Below are positions 1-10,774 of a stretch of 64,000 nt of DNA, piece by piece (position 1 is the first letter of the stretch; each line of letters starts with the position of its first letter). Origin of the DNA: Gautieria morchelliformis (Eukaryota; Basidiomycota; Agaricomycetes; Gomphales; Gomphaceae); assembly GCA_015179125.1 (NCBI GenBank), contig WHVA01000058.1:186001-250000 (forward strand). The letters run 5' to 3'. The notes below the pieces were generated by a model that was not told the DNA's origin, made no database searches, and was given only the letters and a program-made list of their open reading frames with translations. The position numbers were made by a program, and so were the translations under genes.

Positions 1-1590
1 TCACTGTTGCACAACAAGTCTGACACCGACTGCTACATCATTGTCCCGTCAACATGCCATCCATACGTTCACGCATCCCTTCACCCTGCCATTGCACTGC
101 AGGATTCAACCCTGTTGCGCGTATGACCTGTAAACACGGCGGTTCGTCAAATTGTTTACTTCCTACGCCGAGTTCTTGTTCACAATGGGAAGCACAGCAT
201 TTGCAATGCTATGCAGTGTTCAAACTTCAGCGTTAGGCTCGGAGCTCAACACAGGGGTATTATGCTTTATCCTATCAGTTGACTATTTACCAACAAGAGG
301 ACTCGGCAGTATCTCTTTGATAACTTTGCCAGCTTGGGAACTTTCAACACAACGCAGCTTGTTGGCGTGCCTTGGAATCAAACAATTAGGTGAGGATTCT
401 GTAGCATGTCACAGGATATCGACGAGTCTCTTCAGGAATTTAATAATCAAGGGCAATTCTTTGTCCGTGTCACTTATCTCAAACTTCCATTGGACTGTCG
501 AAGTGGTGCCACTGTAATGGAATGTACTCTTCAGTGTGTCATTTCGCATTGTCCCATTGAACATTGTACTGCTGATAGACCATGCTGGACCTTCAGGATT
601 GCCACTGACCTGGAGGAAGTGCCTAGGATCGGTGCTGGACGCACGAAAATGTGTTTCAGCTTAGGTGAATAGGCCTATTCTCATATTCAGCTGCATCCTC
701 TTCACCTCTGTTATTGTCCAGCTTTCTTTTCAATGAGCCAGAAACTAGATGCGGTGGGAAAATCGCGCCAGTTCAGCACGGTGTCGTGAGCGACTGTTTA
801 AGCATCGGTACAGTGGCAAGGAAGAAGGACCGTCCATTATACCCTTTCAACAACGTCACAGGTACGCTGTATTTAGTTCTACTCATACCATCTTCTAATG
901 CAACCATGCAGCGTTGCGCTTCGACTGGCAATACCATATATGCATACCCTTTTTGAGACAAGGTCCACTCAACGTCCACTGCTCACACGCACGCACATGG
1001 TTTCATTAGTAGCTCTCACATTGTGTTTTAGACATTTGTGTGTTATGGCTGCTGTGTCAATTAGTTTTATTTTATTTCTCGTTTGTTATCCTGAGCACGA
1101 GCGGAATGGAGGGCGGCCCCGCTAATTATATACCAGGATTATATTAATATTAAATAACTGGGGGCAATCCTTGGTTAATATGTAGGAGAAATGCGGTAAG
1201 AACGTCGACATTTACCCAAGTATCGAGCCCGCGCTATTTGGTGAAAACGTTGAGGATATCCTGTAGATACGTAGAATATCATCTGAATTTCTACATCAGG
1301 TATTTAAAGCGAAGTGCGGTGTAGGCCAGATACATAAACCAAACAACTTTAGCACAGCGAACATGCGCGCGTAGGCTACGCGGGCGTAATTTGACTGGAG
1401 GGCCCACGCATGTGATATGCTAGAATACCTGAACGATCTAAGCTGAACGCAAGTCACGTACTGGCTCATGATCCGAAGAGCCCGACTGATCTCAGGCCGG
1501 GACTGTGCCTGGTGCGTGTATGGAGTGGGTTCGGGCACGAAACGCCTTCTCAAATCCCCATCAAAACCAACTTCAGCTTCGGCAGCAGGG
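1..1590. other. Region without an assignable gene; weak coding signal on the minus strand
   Basis: No gene could be modelled with confidence. On the minus strand two stretches look somewhat protein-like: about 773-979 (contains LSQKGYAYMVLPVEAQ) and about 410-655 (contains STFHYSGTTSTVQWKFEI). They lie in different frames, could be exons of one gene running off the left edge, and match no family I recognise. Short plus-strand frames here have no start context or splice logic that I can defend. Confidence 0.3.
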
Positions 1591-1597
1591 CCAGCTC

Positions 1598-1605
1598 TAT
1601 ATAAG
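1598..1605 (+). promoter_or_regulatory. TATA box of the MGST3-like gene
   Basis: The octamer TATATAAG lies 54 bp upstream of the ATG at 1659. A pyrimidine-rich stretch (CCTCTCTCCC) follows, as is common near fungal transcription starts. Assignment rests on sequence and spacing only. Confidence 0.5.
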
Positions 1606-1658
1606 TATACTCAAGCCCCCATTCGAATTTCCTCTCTCCCATTCAAACTTCGGCGATC

Positions 1659-2341
1659 ATGGCTCTCACCCTCTCTGTCCCAGACCGCTATGCATACGTT
1701 CTTTTGGTAGGAATGGGAACGTGTTGGTTGACGTTGTGGCAGGCGACCTTCACGGGAAGATGCAGGGTGAAGGCCCAAATTTCCTATCCTCAAGGTACGC
1801 TTTGCACATAGATTGTCGCCGCTGCATGTGTTGAAGCTGCTATGTATAGCCTATGCCGAGAAAGCAGAAGCAGAAGCTTCTCCGGTTCGTGTCTTTATAG
1901 TACTCTTTCAGCGCACTCGGAACCCCTCGACTTACCCCTGTATTTCCAGGACGCGATGAAATTCAACTGCGTTCAGCGTGGGTTGGCACACGTTAAGCAT
2001 CTTCAAGCCTGCCTGACAGAATTATTTCTAGGCGCTCATGTAAACACCATGGAGTTTATACCTAAGATTCTCTTCACCCTCGTGGTGGGTGGTCTCAAGT
2101 ACCCCACTGTGGCGGCGAGTTTTGGCGCCGTGTGGTTGATTGGACGTATCGTGTACACGTTAGGGTATTCGACTGGGGATCCCGGCAAAGTTTGTACAAG
2201 GCCCATTCTTTCCCCTCGTTGGCTTATTTTCGCCTGCTTTAGCGCTACCGTGGTCGTTTCAATCAGCTGGGCTATGCGGGCTTGATGCTGACGGCCAGCT
2301 GGTCTATCGGCGAACTCGTCTACGCTACATTTAGCTCCTAA
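1659..2341 (+). CDS. Microsomal glutathione S-transferase 3-like MAPEG protein (5 exons)
   Basis: Five exons (1659-1794, 1850-1884, 1950-1977, 2032-2189, 2243-2341) give 151 residues, the usual length of MAPEG proteins, which are four-helix membrane enzymes conjugating glutathione to lipophilic peroxides and electrophiles in the ER or outer mitochondrial membrane. Diagnostic stretches are VPDRYAYVLLVG near the start, QRAHVNTMEF (residues about 67-76, the conserved R-x-H-x-N-T-x-E active-site region), VGGLKYPTVAA, and GRIVYTLGYSTGDPGKRYRG. The intron at 1978-2031 restores QRAH exactly. The last exon ends FSS then TAA. A TATA box precedes it. Exon 5 and the 3' flank are repeated twice more downstream. 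It converges on the M24 gene at 2762. MGST2/LTC4S-type alternatives are less likely given the GGLKYP/STGDP motifs. The family call is firm; the substrate is unknown. Confidence 0.88.
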
Positions 2342-2776
2342 GTGTTGTGCTTAAATTGTATCGCCTTCTGTTGTCTTTAACAGTCATCATGAACTGTTGG
2401 ACTCGTAGTTCGCCCCCTTTAGCGCTACCGTGGTCGTTTCAATCAGCTGGGCTATATATGCGGGCTTGGTGCTGACGGCCAGCTGGTCTATTGGCAAACT
2501 CGTCTACGCTACATTTAGCTCCTAAGTGTTGTGCTTAAATTGTATCGCCTTCTGTTGTCTTTAACAGTCATCATGAACTGTTGGACTCGTAGTTCGCCCC
2601 CTTTAGCGCTACCGTGGTCGTTTCAATCAGCTGGGCTATATATGCGGGCTTGGTGCTGACGGCCAGCTGGTCTATTGGCAAACTCGTCTACGCTACATTT
2701 AGCTCCTAAGTGTTGTGCTTAAATTGTATCGCCTTCTATTGTCTTTAACCGTCATCATGAACTATTGGACTCGTAG
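2237..2776 (+). repeat. Three tandem copies (180, 184, about 176 bp) of MGST3 exon 5 plus 3' flank
   Basis: Units start at 2237, 2417 and 2601 with CTTTAGCGCTACCG. Unit 1 holds the real last-intron acceptor, exon 5 and stop. Units 2 and 3 carry a 4 bp insertion (TATA inside GGGCTATATATGC) that shifts the frame, so they are not substitute exons. The distal end of each unit (GGACTCGTAG) corresponds to the antisense of the last codons of the M24 gene whose stop lies in unit 3. The duplicated block therefore spans the junction between two convergent genes. Confidence 0.9.
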
Positions 2777-4469
2777 CGAAGGCCTATCGCTGCTTGTCGA
2801 CCGTACAAGATGAAATCTCTCCTGACGGCCCCACACCCATTTCCAGCCTTGTATCTCGTCCGACCAGTACACGTCCTCCTCTTGCATAAAGTTCATGGAC
2901 TCGTTCCACTCCGGAACAAAATGGGTTGCGAGGAGCTCGACACTATAGTACGTTTGTGGCAAAATGGGCAGGTCACCGAGGACTGGAACATTGTAAGGGA
3001 GGTTCGTCATCCCTAGAAATCAAAGTCCTAATCAGGCCCGTCCTGCGAAGTTCTGGAGCGCCTACTCACCAATCAGGCTTCCGGGTGCATGCCCTCGATC
3101 ACCTGAGTGACATTCAGCTCGTCGCAATAAATCAGCAAAACCAAGAGACAGCTACCTATTGGGTGCGAGTACTGCGAAATGGGTGTTAAGAAATGGAACA
3201 CATCACGATCTGCAATACGCACCACCTGCCCTTCTATTCCCTCGGCGTTCATTTGTTCTATGCACTCTTGCAGGACTGTGTTCCCAGTCTTTCCGGGTTG
3301 CATCTTGGCACGCACAATCTCTTGCATTCTATTGCTTTTCCGTAGCCCTGCCTTCAGTCCCTCTGGGACGTCTGTCTCACCTTGCCGAAGAACATATCCG
3401 AGGTGCTGCGTGTCTGTATTGAGCCCAAGAAATGTTATTCCAAAATCAGTGTGCAAAACATCGCCTTCCTCAATGGTTCTGGAGGGTGGCCGGGATGATG
3501 GTCGGAATATAGACACGCTCGGCATGAACCACGTCGTCACGTTGAACGCTTGCAGTTGGTCTCGGAACCACCATTCCACGTCCTGTGCGTTGAATTTTAA
3601 CGTCAGAAACTGCAGCAGAGCAATGATCATACTTCTGAGGTTGTTATGCCTGGCGTAACTGTTTTCTCGCTAAATGCTTCGGTTATCATGGCCCATGCCA
3701 TTTCCTGTATCTTTCTGTAGTATTCGATATGTCCTGGGATGCGCCTTGCCATATATTCCACTGCAAGCATAGGCCGTCTGACCACCCGTTCCATCCATCT
3801 TTTACCCAGCTGTTCGGACACTCGCTCCAATTCACCAGCGTGCATGCCATCAGCGAACGCAATGTCAGAATCGATGTTTAGCGCAATCGTGCGTGGGCTG
3901 TACCGCTTCAGGATATCTCGAACCTCCTTCCATACTCCTGGGGTATTATCAATCCAGACGAGAGGGTTCGGTTGGTTTGATAATAGCTCGGAGCCGTTGT
4001 GGAAGAGGTAGACTGTCCGGCGACGAGCTGCAAATGTAGTTGCAGGCTTGAGGGACCAAAATACGGTGTCTTCTGCGTGTTCACGTTCTATGGCAACATA
4101 TGACAACCTTGGTCGTGGATCTTAATGTGTACTCACGGCTCATCTGTCAGACGTGTCATTGAATAAAATGCCCACAAGCCAGCCAAACCAACCGGGAGAG
4201 AAGATGTTGGTACGCACCAACCACCCATCCACTCCATACTTGGCCATCAAATTCGGGATATATTTAATCCTTTCTGCAGTCCATGCATCGAGGATGGAAG
4301 CCTATTGGAGCCATGAATTCTCCATGCAAGGCATTGATACAAGTGAGAAAGCCACCTGCTCTCGAAGGCGGGGGAGCTTGGGATATGTCGCAGGCTGCTC
4401 CGGGTGGAATTGAGCAGACACACTCTGCGCGACCGCCCCCAACGCCAGGACTATTTGGACGACCCGCAT
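2762..4469 (-). CDS. Secreted M24-family metallopeptidase (creatinase/aminopeptidase P fold), paralogue A
   Basis: Eight exons (4469-4356, 4301-4218, 4143-4137, 4087-3633, 3582-3223, 3171-3156, 3102-3070, 3012-2762) give 439 residues. The start ATG opens a signal peptide (MRVVQIVLALGAVAQSVSAQ). The N-terminal creatinase-like domain contains REHAEDTVFWSLKPATTF. The C-terminal pita-bread domain shows metal-ligand motifs HTDFG and NTDTQH (two Asp), YSHPIGD-RGHAPGSLIG (His) and VPEWNE (Glu), so it should bind two metal ions and cleave N-terminal residues before proline, or a creatinase-like substrate. One exon is only 7 nt (ATGAGCC) and one 16 nt; both are needed for frame and are conserved in paralogue B. 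The stop lies inside the MGST3 repeat. Compared with B it has one extra intron in exon 1. Extracellular or vacuolar location is inferred from the signal peptide. Confidence 0.88.
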
Positions 4470-5172
4470 TGAGTTTGAGCTTTGATGACCAAGCGAGGAA
4501 GTCCACATCAGAGCGGTAAAGATACCTAATCCGGGCAATACTACTATCGGAGTATAGACGCCTGTACAGCTTTCGTTGTCATAGTGCAGCAACGACTCCG
4601 GGCAGCAGTCGAGTAAACTCGCACAGGGACCCCGCTTTCATAATTGTAAGTTAACTGTGGCCTCGCCAGTCTAGCTTTAACGTGAATTCAGACACTTGGA
4701 CTTGCTGGTAGACTGTACTAGTACTTCCATCTTTTTTTCTCCTTTGCTATGAGGCCAGTCAGACGGGAACAGCGGTGAAGCCAACGGCGCACGAATATCG
4801 TGGGCACTGTGGTGCCTCCGCATCCGTTTACAAATCCTCCGACTCCAAGATCGTCGTCCATGCCTGCTAGAGTCGTGCAAGAAACCTCGAAACATCCAGA
4901 TGGTCCTGTAAGTTTCGAATACTGGACTCATTTGAAGGTACCAGGCTATCTCCCCGCATCGCATCATAGTAGGTATTCTTGTAGAGGCGCAAGGACGGTG
5001 GCACCATATGTGGACGCGAGGGGTCGACGGTTCAGTTTACAACACGTTGTACATGTTTACAACAGCCGGCCCCTGACTCCTATCCTGGTAGCTCCTTGCT
5101 CTCAAGTCACGCCTGTCCAAGGAATTCGCGAGCCCTTTAAGTGAAAGTAACTTCTGCTCTACATCCAAGATT
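4470..5172. other. Intergenic, divergent promoter region
   Basis: This 703 bp gap separates the divergent starts of M24 paralogue A (minus) and the 2OG oxygenase (plus). Open frames in it lack start context and family resemblance. No RNA gene or repeat was seen. Confidence 0.6.
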
Positions 5173-6547
5173 ATGACAAGCATGGACCGACCGCCTCTCA
5201 CGTCCGTGGACAAGCACGTCCTCAAGGGTTTCGTTGAAAGTTTGACCAAGACAGAATCTCAGTTCTGTTGTGGCGGAGTGATTCCTCTTCCTGCTGAACA
5301 GAAACCTTGTTTATTCTATAAAGTAGGGGATGGTGGCCATGCTCACAGGTATGGGAATACGGTGTCATGCAAAGTTCTGGTTCATTGAACATTGTATTCA
5401 TGATTAGTCTTGAACTTTCCCCAACAAGGATGGATGAGTTGCAGCAGTTGCTTGAAGCGTGTGTTCCATCTTCGCATGGGCGTGGAAGCGAAACTGTGTT
5501 TGATGAGTCCTATCGCCTCGCGCGGGAGTTACAGCAAGGCACCTTTGCGCTCAGTATGGATATTTTGAACGAAAGCGGTGTTATGGCAAGTATTTCGGCT
5601 CTGACGTCTCCCAGAACCTCAAGCAGCGGCCTCGTGGCAGACCTCTACAAGCTCAATGCGTATGGCGTGGGGGGATTTTTTAAGCCTCACCGTGACACGC
5701 CCAAGTCTGCTCGCCACATTGGGACGCTCGTAGTAGCGCTGCCCATACCATTCGAAGGGGGCGAATTGCGCATCAGCCATCAAGGGAAACAAGTCCTGTT
5801 TGAATGGGGCACAACCTGCTCTACTAGTGTGCGAGACCGAGTGGCGTTGCCGTGGGCGTTTCTGTTCTCCGATGTTGAGCATGAGGTCCTTCCCGTCAAG
5901 TCTGGCACGAGAGTTACGCTCGCGTATGATATCTTTATCTCCAAAGAAACGGCGTCACCAGGCGCCTCTGTAATGGATGCCATGAGTCTTCCCCTCTACA
6001 CGGATTTCAAGGCTGCTCTGAACAACAAGGACTTCTTGCCCCAGGGAGGCAAGGTAGCAGTAGCGCTTTCCCATGCGTACCCGATCAGTTCCCAGAGCCT
6101 CTTTGCCTCGGACTCATTTGCAAGCCATCTCAAGGGTTCTGATGCAGCACTGCATCGCGTTTTATTAGCATCAAGGGTGACCGTGGAACTTCGTGGCGTT
6201 CATTCACCTGTAGATGATTATGACCCGCAAACGTACACCTCCGATTCTTCAGACGTCTGGTTTTACGAGGGCGAATATGAGTGCGATGATGCAACAGAGC
6301 TGCTGAAAGAAATATATGACGCCCGCGTGGAAGATGACCTTATATGTGAGCTGCTGGCTGCTGGTCGCACAGTCCCTGTCTAACATTGAACCTTCAAGGG
6401 GCGCGCAGGCCCCCCAAAGAAGCCTTCTCCAACAGTGGGTATTATGTGGCGTATGGCAACCAAGCATGTCTTGGAACACTGTATGTTGCCGCTGCTTTCA
6501 TTCTGCACATCCCAGCTATCGGCCAGGGAGCTCGCGCAAATATCTAG
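5173..6547 (+). CDS. 2-oxoglutarate/Fe(II)-dependent oxygenase, prolyl-4-hydroxylase-like
   Basis: Three exons (5173-5348, 5408-6345, 6399-6547) encode 420 residues. The double-stranded beta-helix core is clear: FKPHRDTP supplies the HxD pair (His153, Asp155), followed by IPFEGGELRISHQG, the distal His217 in SDVEHEVLPV and the 2OG-binding Arg227 in SGTRVTLAYDIF. These residues are the iron and cosubstrate ligands of the P4Hc class. The final intron uses GT at 6346 and splits a Trp codon; it yields the C-terminal sequence ending YVAAAFILHIPAIGQ, which resembles related fungal proteins, whereas reading through stops at once at 6383. There is no signal peptide, so it is probably cytosolic or nuclear. 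It lies between the two M24 paralogues. Substrate is unknown; the fold call is strong. Confidence 0.82.
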
Positions 6548-7017
6548 AACTGGGTGGACCGACCGGGGTGTAGACATGCAACCGACACTCAAGCAATTGC
6601 ATCGTTTCCATAAAAGACCTACTGTAGTACTCTAATAAATTCTTCGCCTCTGCCGTACGCTCCATAAAAACAGAAAAGCTTCGTCCGTATGAATAACTAC
6701 ACAAAACAGTCAACTAGGTGCCGCGACTGTACATAATCCAAGCGAGGATGACTAAATCATATGATCATCATGCATGCTTCTCCAAAAGGAAAATGATCCT
6801 TGTAGCCGACAGCCGCAGTGACTTAAATTCCATCGTATGGCCTCTCACCACACGGTCAATCCACGAGTGTTCTCCACCTCACCATGATCCCCGCAACACT
6901 CAGCGAAATGCGAAAGAATAACCCAATCCCACCTCGCACTGCGGATACGCCGACCAAAGTTTAACATTTCGTTCAGTAGGTGTGACCATCTGGTCGAGCA
7001 TAATTCGTTCTAGGTGA
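6548..7017. other. Intergenic between convergent genes
   Basis: This 470 bp gap between the 3' ends of the oxygenase and M24 paralogue B holds no credible gene. An AATAAA polyadenylation-type hexamer sits near 6635 for the plus-strand gene. Confidence 0.5.
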
Positions 7018-8703
7018 TCATATCGACTGCACGCGTAGCCTCTCAGCCGCTATGTTCTCGCTGCGAACCAAATGGAACCTTTCTTGACGTCCCCATACCC
7101 ATTCCCACCCGCGCGTTTCGTCGGACCAATACACGTTCTCCTCTTGTAAAAAATCCACGGTTTCGTTCCACTCCGGAACAAAGAGAGAGGCGAACAGTTC
7201 CACACTGTAGTATGTCTGGGGTAAAATGGGTATATCTCCAAGAACGGGAACATTGTGCGGGAGGTTCGTCATCCCTTAAAATTATATCTGGAGCTCAACA
7301 AGCGGTATCTACCCTTAACCTGAGTGCTTACCGATCAAGCTACCAGGTGCATGACCGCGGTCACCTCATAATACTCAGGATCTCGTCTAGCCCTAATACT
7401 GCATATGCTTACCTATGGGATGACAATACTATCGTGAAATTTCCGGTCGTCAAACATTGAACCGGGAATGCGACATGTGATCACGCACCACCTGTCCTTG
7501 GATTTTTTCTGCCTCCATTTGATGCAGGCACTCCTGTAAAACTTCGTTGCCCGTCTTCCCAGGCTGCATCTTGGCGCGTACAATCTCCTGCAATCTGTTG
7601 CTCGTCGTGAGTCCCTCCTTTAATCCCTCAGGAACATCTCTTTCCCCTTGTGAGGTGCGTAGCACGTATCCGAGGTGCTGCGTGTCAGTATTCAGCCCTA
7701 GGAACGTGATACCAAAGTCGGTGTGCAGCAGGTCGCCTTCTTCGATGGTATTCGAAATTGGCAGCTTCGATTGCCTATAAATGGACACGCGGGGCATGTT
7801 CCAGGTCGATACGTTGTGTGCCTGCATCTGGTCTCGGAACCACCAAGCAACATCCTGGATAGTGAGGGTAACTGACAGGCGCCAGGACAAATCAGGCTAG
7901 TATTCTTACATCAGTGGTGGTGATGCCAGGAATGATCGTCCTTTCGCTGAACGCCTCGGACACCATAGCCCATGCCATCTCTTGAAGCTTTTTATAGTAC
8001 TCGAGCTGCTCTGGGATGCGCCTGGCGACCAACTCTGTTGCCAGCAAAGGTCTCCTGACCATCCGGCTCATCCACCTCTCACCCAATTGTTCGCTGAGTC
8101 TTTCCAGCTCGCCAGCATGCATACCGTCAGCGAATGCGAAGTCCGGGTCGATGTTCAGTGCGATCGTGAGTGGGTTGTACAGCTCGAGTACGTTTCGAAG
8201 GTCAGTCCACACTTTCGGGGTGTTATCGACCCACACGAGAGGGTTTGTCTTGCCTGATAATGATCCAGAACTGTTGTGGAAGAGGTACACTGTCCGTCGA
8301 CGGGCGGCGAAGGTAGTTGCAGGCTTGATCGACCAGAACACCGTATCTTCTGCATGTTCACGTTCTGTAGAGACGGATGCCGTCGGCATAAGCAGGCTTC
8401 CTATATTCGACATGCTCACGGCTCATCTGAAACAGCCCGGACGTGGGTTGTGCAGCGCATCACAAAGACTTAGAAGGCCGACTCATCAAGGGAAACTGGG
8501 ATCCATACCAACCAAGCATCTACGCCATACACTTTCATCAGCTCCGGGACATGATCTAATCGTTTGGCAGTCCACTTGTCCTGAATATAGGCCTGTTCTC
8601 GGAGACTGGGTAAGCTGGGGTACGTGGCGGGTTTCCTTGGATGGAATTGAGCAGATACTTGCCCAACCGCTCCCAACACCAATGTGAAGTGAGAGAGCCG
8701 CAT
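7018..8703 (-). CDS. Secreted M24-family metallopeptidase, paralogue B
   Basis: Seven exons (8703-8509, 8426-8420, 8364-7910, 7854-7489, 7428-7413, 7364-7332, 7274-7018) give 442 residues. The architecture copies paralogue A: signal peptide (MRLSHFTLVLGAVGQVSAQ), middle exon of identical 455 nt length, the same 7-nt micro-exon ATGAGCC, the same 16-nt and 33-nt exons, and metal-ligand motifs HTDFG, NTDTQH, RGHAPGSLIG and VPEWNE. Paralogue A's first intron is absent here. The two proteins differ at many positions, so the duplication is not recent. Function is inferred as a secreted metallo-aminopeptidase or prolidase-like enzyme; a creatinase-type hydrolase is the alternative. Confidence 0.88.
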
Positions 8704-9282
8704 CGTGCTACGTAATCATGGAATTCTTCGAACACAAATAGCGTGTGTACCAAACTCTGATGGTGGGTTCACGCCTGGAGTCGGCTCCATCCCCCAAAAT
8801 ATTGGCTGGGAAGGTAGATATGATGGCTCCGAGGGAATTTAGATGTCACTCGAATATTTCATCATATGTTTCGACATAAGTTGCCTGCGCAACTATTGGC
8901 AATGCACATGATGTGGACAACTCGAAATCCGGTCACCGAGCCCTTGGCTATGCGTTTCCCGTTCAACGCCTTCTAGCCATGATGGCACCAAATTAACCGG
9001 GACTAGCCGCTGGCATGCCAAATCCAGTGATGTTTTCCTTCTGAATGAAAGATGGGCTTCCTCATGATCGGGGTAAAACGCTCAAGGCACAAGAGTTATG
9101 AAAGTGTATGCGCATTCCATGCACCATAACACATAAAATATGTATTAGAGTCGGTGGTGCCTGACCAGCGGTTAAATTGAACGACCATCTCCCAGGACGA
9201 GGCAGATCTAGCCTGTCTTCGTCGGCGGTGGGAGTCCCATTTTTCAGACAATGAAGGGAATGAGGCTGTGAGCCTCAAAAGC
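8704..9282. other. Intergenic region
   Basis: This 579 bp stretch lies between the start of M24 paralogue B and the end of the CAP-protein gene. I see no coding signal, RNA gene or repeat. Confidence 0.6.
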
Positions 9283-10774
9283 TAAGAGACGTTATTGCTG
9301 GAAGTAGATGAGGTATCAGAATGTAAGTATTTTTGACCCGAATGACTCAATACCCACCCGAACTGCCCTTGGACGTTACCAATGGGGTTGTATTCGCATA
9401 CGTGAAGCTGAGCCACCTAGACATACAAAGTTTAGTCATCGGAAAACTAATTGAGTGATGAAAGCTTACGCCGTCGCTGATCAGACCAGGGCAGCTGGCC
9501 ATTGCACAACCAATCTGGGTAGTTGACTTCCATACAATCTGAGTGTACTGAGATAATACGGGGTTCGCAGGATCATATTGAGCTATTGCAAGATGAGATG
9601 AGTCTGAACGTAGCGAGAAGGCGCCCGCGTACATTCCCCGGCTGCGAACGCTGCGAACGCGCTGTCGACAGTAAAGTTTCCTGTCCCTGCCGCAATATTC
9701 TCACCGAAAGTTCCGACAGTGCCGTTAGAGTGTGCAAAATGACACTGGTTTGCCCAGGTCTGAGCGGCGGATTCGAGAATAGGCGACCATGTCAGAGGCG
9801 GCGCCGAGTGTTTCGCCCGCAGAGAATTGTGAAGGTCGAGATAAGCCGTAGCAAAAGCGGACAGGGAAGGCGTTGGTGAAGCCGTGGAGCTGTTAGAAGT
9901 GGGTGTCGCAGTGGAAGATGTGTTCAATGCGGAGGAATTCTGGACTTGAGTTGATGTCGCCGTCGAAGAGGCATTCGTTGCGGAGGACGAGTTGAGTTGA
10001 GTTGGTGTTGCAGATGAAGTAGCATTGACTGCGGAGGACGAATTGGCTAGAGCAGACGTGGCCGTCGCGTTCACGGTGGAAGTGACGGAAGCCAAGGGTA
10101 CGATAGTCAGAGATGGGGTTGACAGCGACGATGAGGTCGACGTGGCATTGGGTGCGGCCGTTCCGTTCATGGTGGGAGGGACGGAAGCCGTGGCATTGGA
10201 TGTAGCCGTCCCGTTCGTGCTTGGAACGGAGGGCGGCTGAGATAAAGTCGGAGATGCAGTGGGTAACGAAGAATTAGAAAGCAAGGATGAGTTTGCCACC
10301 GCGGAGGAATTGACTGGGCCGGGTGCAACGGTCCCGTTCACGGTAGAAAGAGGAGAGGACGGGATAGATGAGGTTGGAGCTGGCGTGGCCAACGGTGACG
10401 AAAATGTCATGTTGGAAGTTCCGTTCATGGCAGAAGGAGCTGAGAACGGCTGAGGGTGGTGAGAAAGTCGTAGATGGGGTTGGCAACGATAATGAGGATA
10501 TCACATTATAACTTACAGGCGTTGAGGAAGCATTAGGCAGCAAGGATGAGCTTGTCGTCGAAGAATAGACTAAAGGCGAACTAGTCACAGAGATCGTCGA
10601 ATTTGAACCTGTCGCAGACAAGGATGCTGTCGGCGATTCGCTGGTGCCCGTTGATAATGGACCGGGGGGAGGCGACGTCTCCTCAGTGCTCCACCCGTCT
10701 GAAAAATGGCCCTTCTTAGGGGTGGGTGCCGCGAGGGCAGTGATGGCCAAGCAAGCAAAGACCAAGCTCAACAT
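9283..10774 (-). CDS. Secreted CAP/SCP/PR-1 superfamily protein with Ser/Thr/Asn-rich linker
   Basis: Five exons (10774-10517, 10449-9633, 9582-9470, 9416-9358, 9298-9283) give 420 residues. The start was chosen because it opens a signal peptide (MLSLVFACLAITALAAP). Residues about 20-260 form a low-complexity Ser/Thr/Pro/Ala linker studded with NGT, NAT and NSS sequons, likely heavily N- and O-glycosylated. The C-terminal CAP domain shows YLDLHNSLRAKH, CHFAHSNGTVGTFGENIAAG, YDPANPVLSQYTQIVWKSTT, GCAMASC and HVCEYNPIGN. It thus has the conserved cavity histidines and glutamates and the PR-1 cysteines. Fungal members (Pry-type) bind sterols or fatty acids outside the cell; that role is by family only. 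The exon 2/3 junction restores the ESQYDP motif, confirming the model. Confidence 0.9.

Noticed and set aside
5619..5983. Minus-strand frames opposite the 2OG oxygenase
   Set aside because: The plus strand encodes a complete oxygenase core with all ligands; the opposite frames are shadows.
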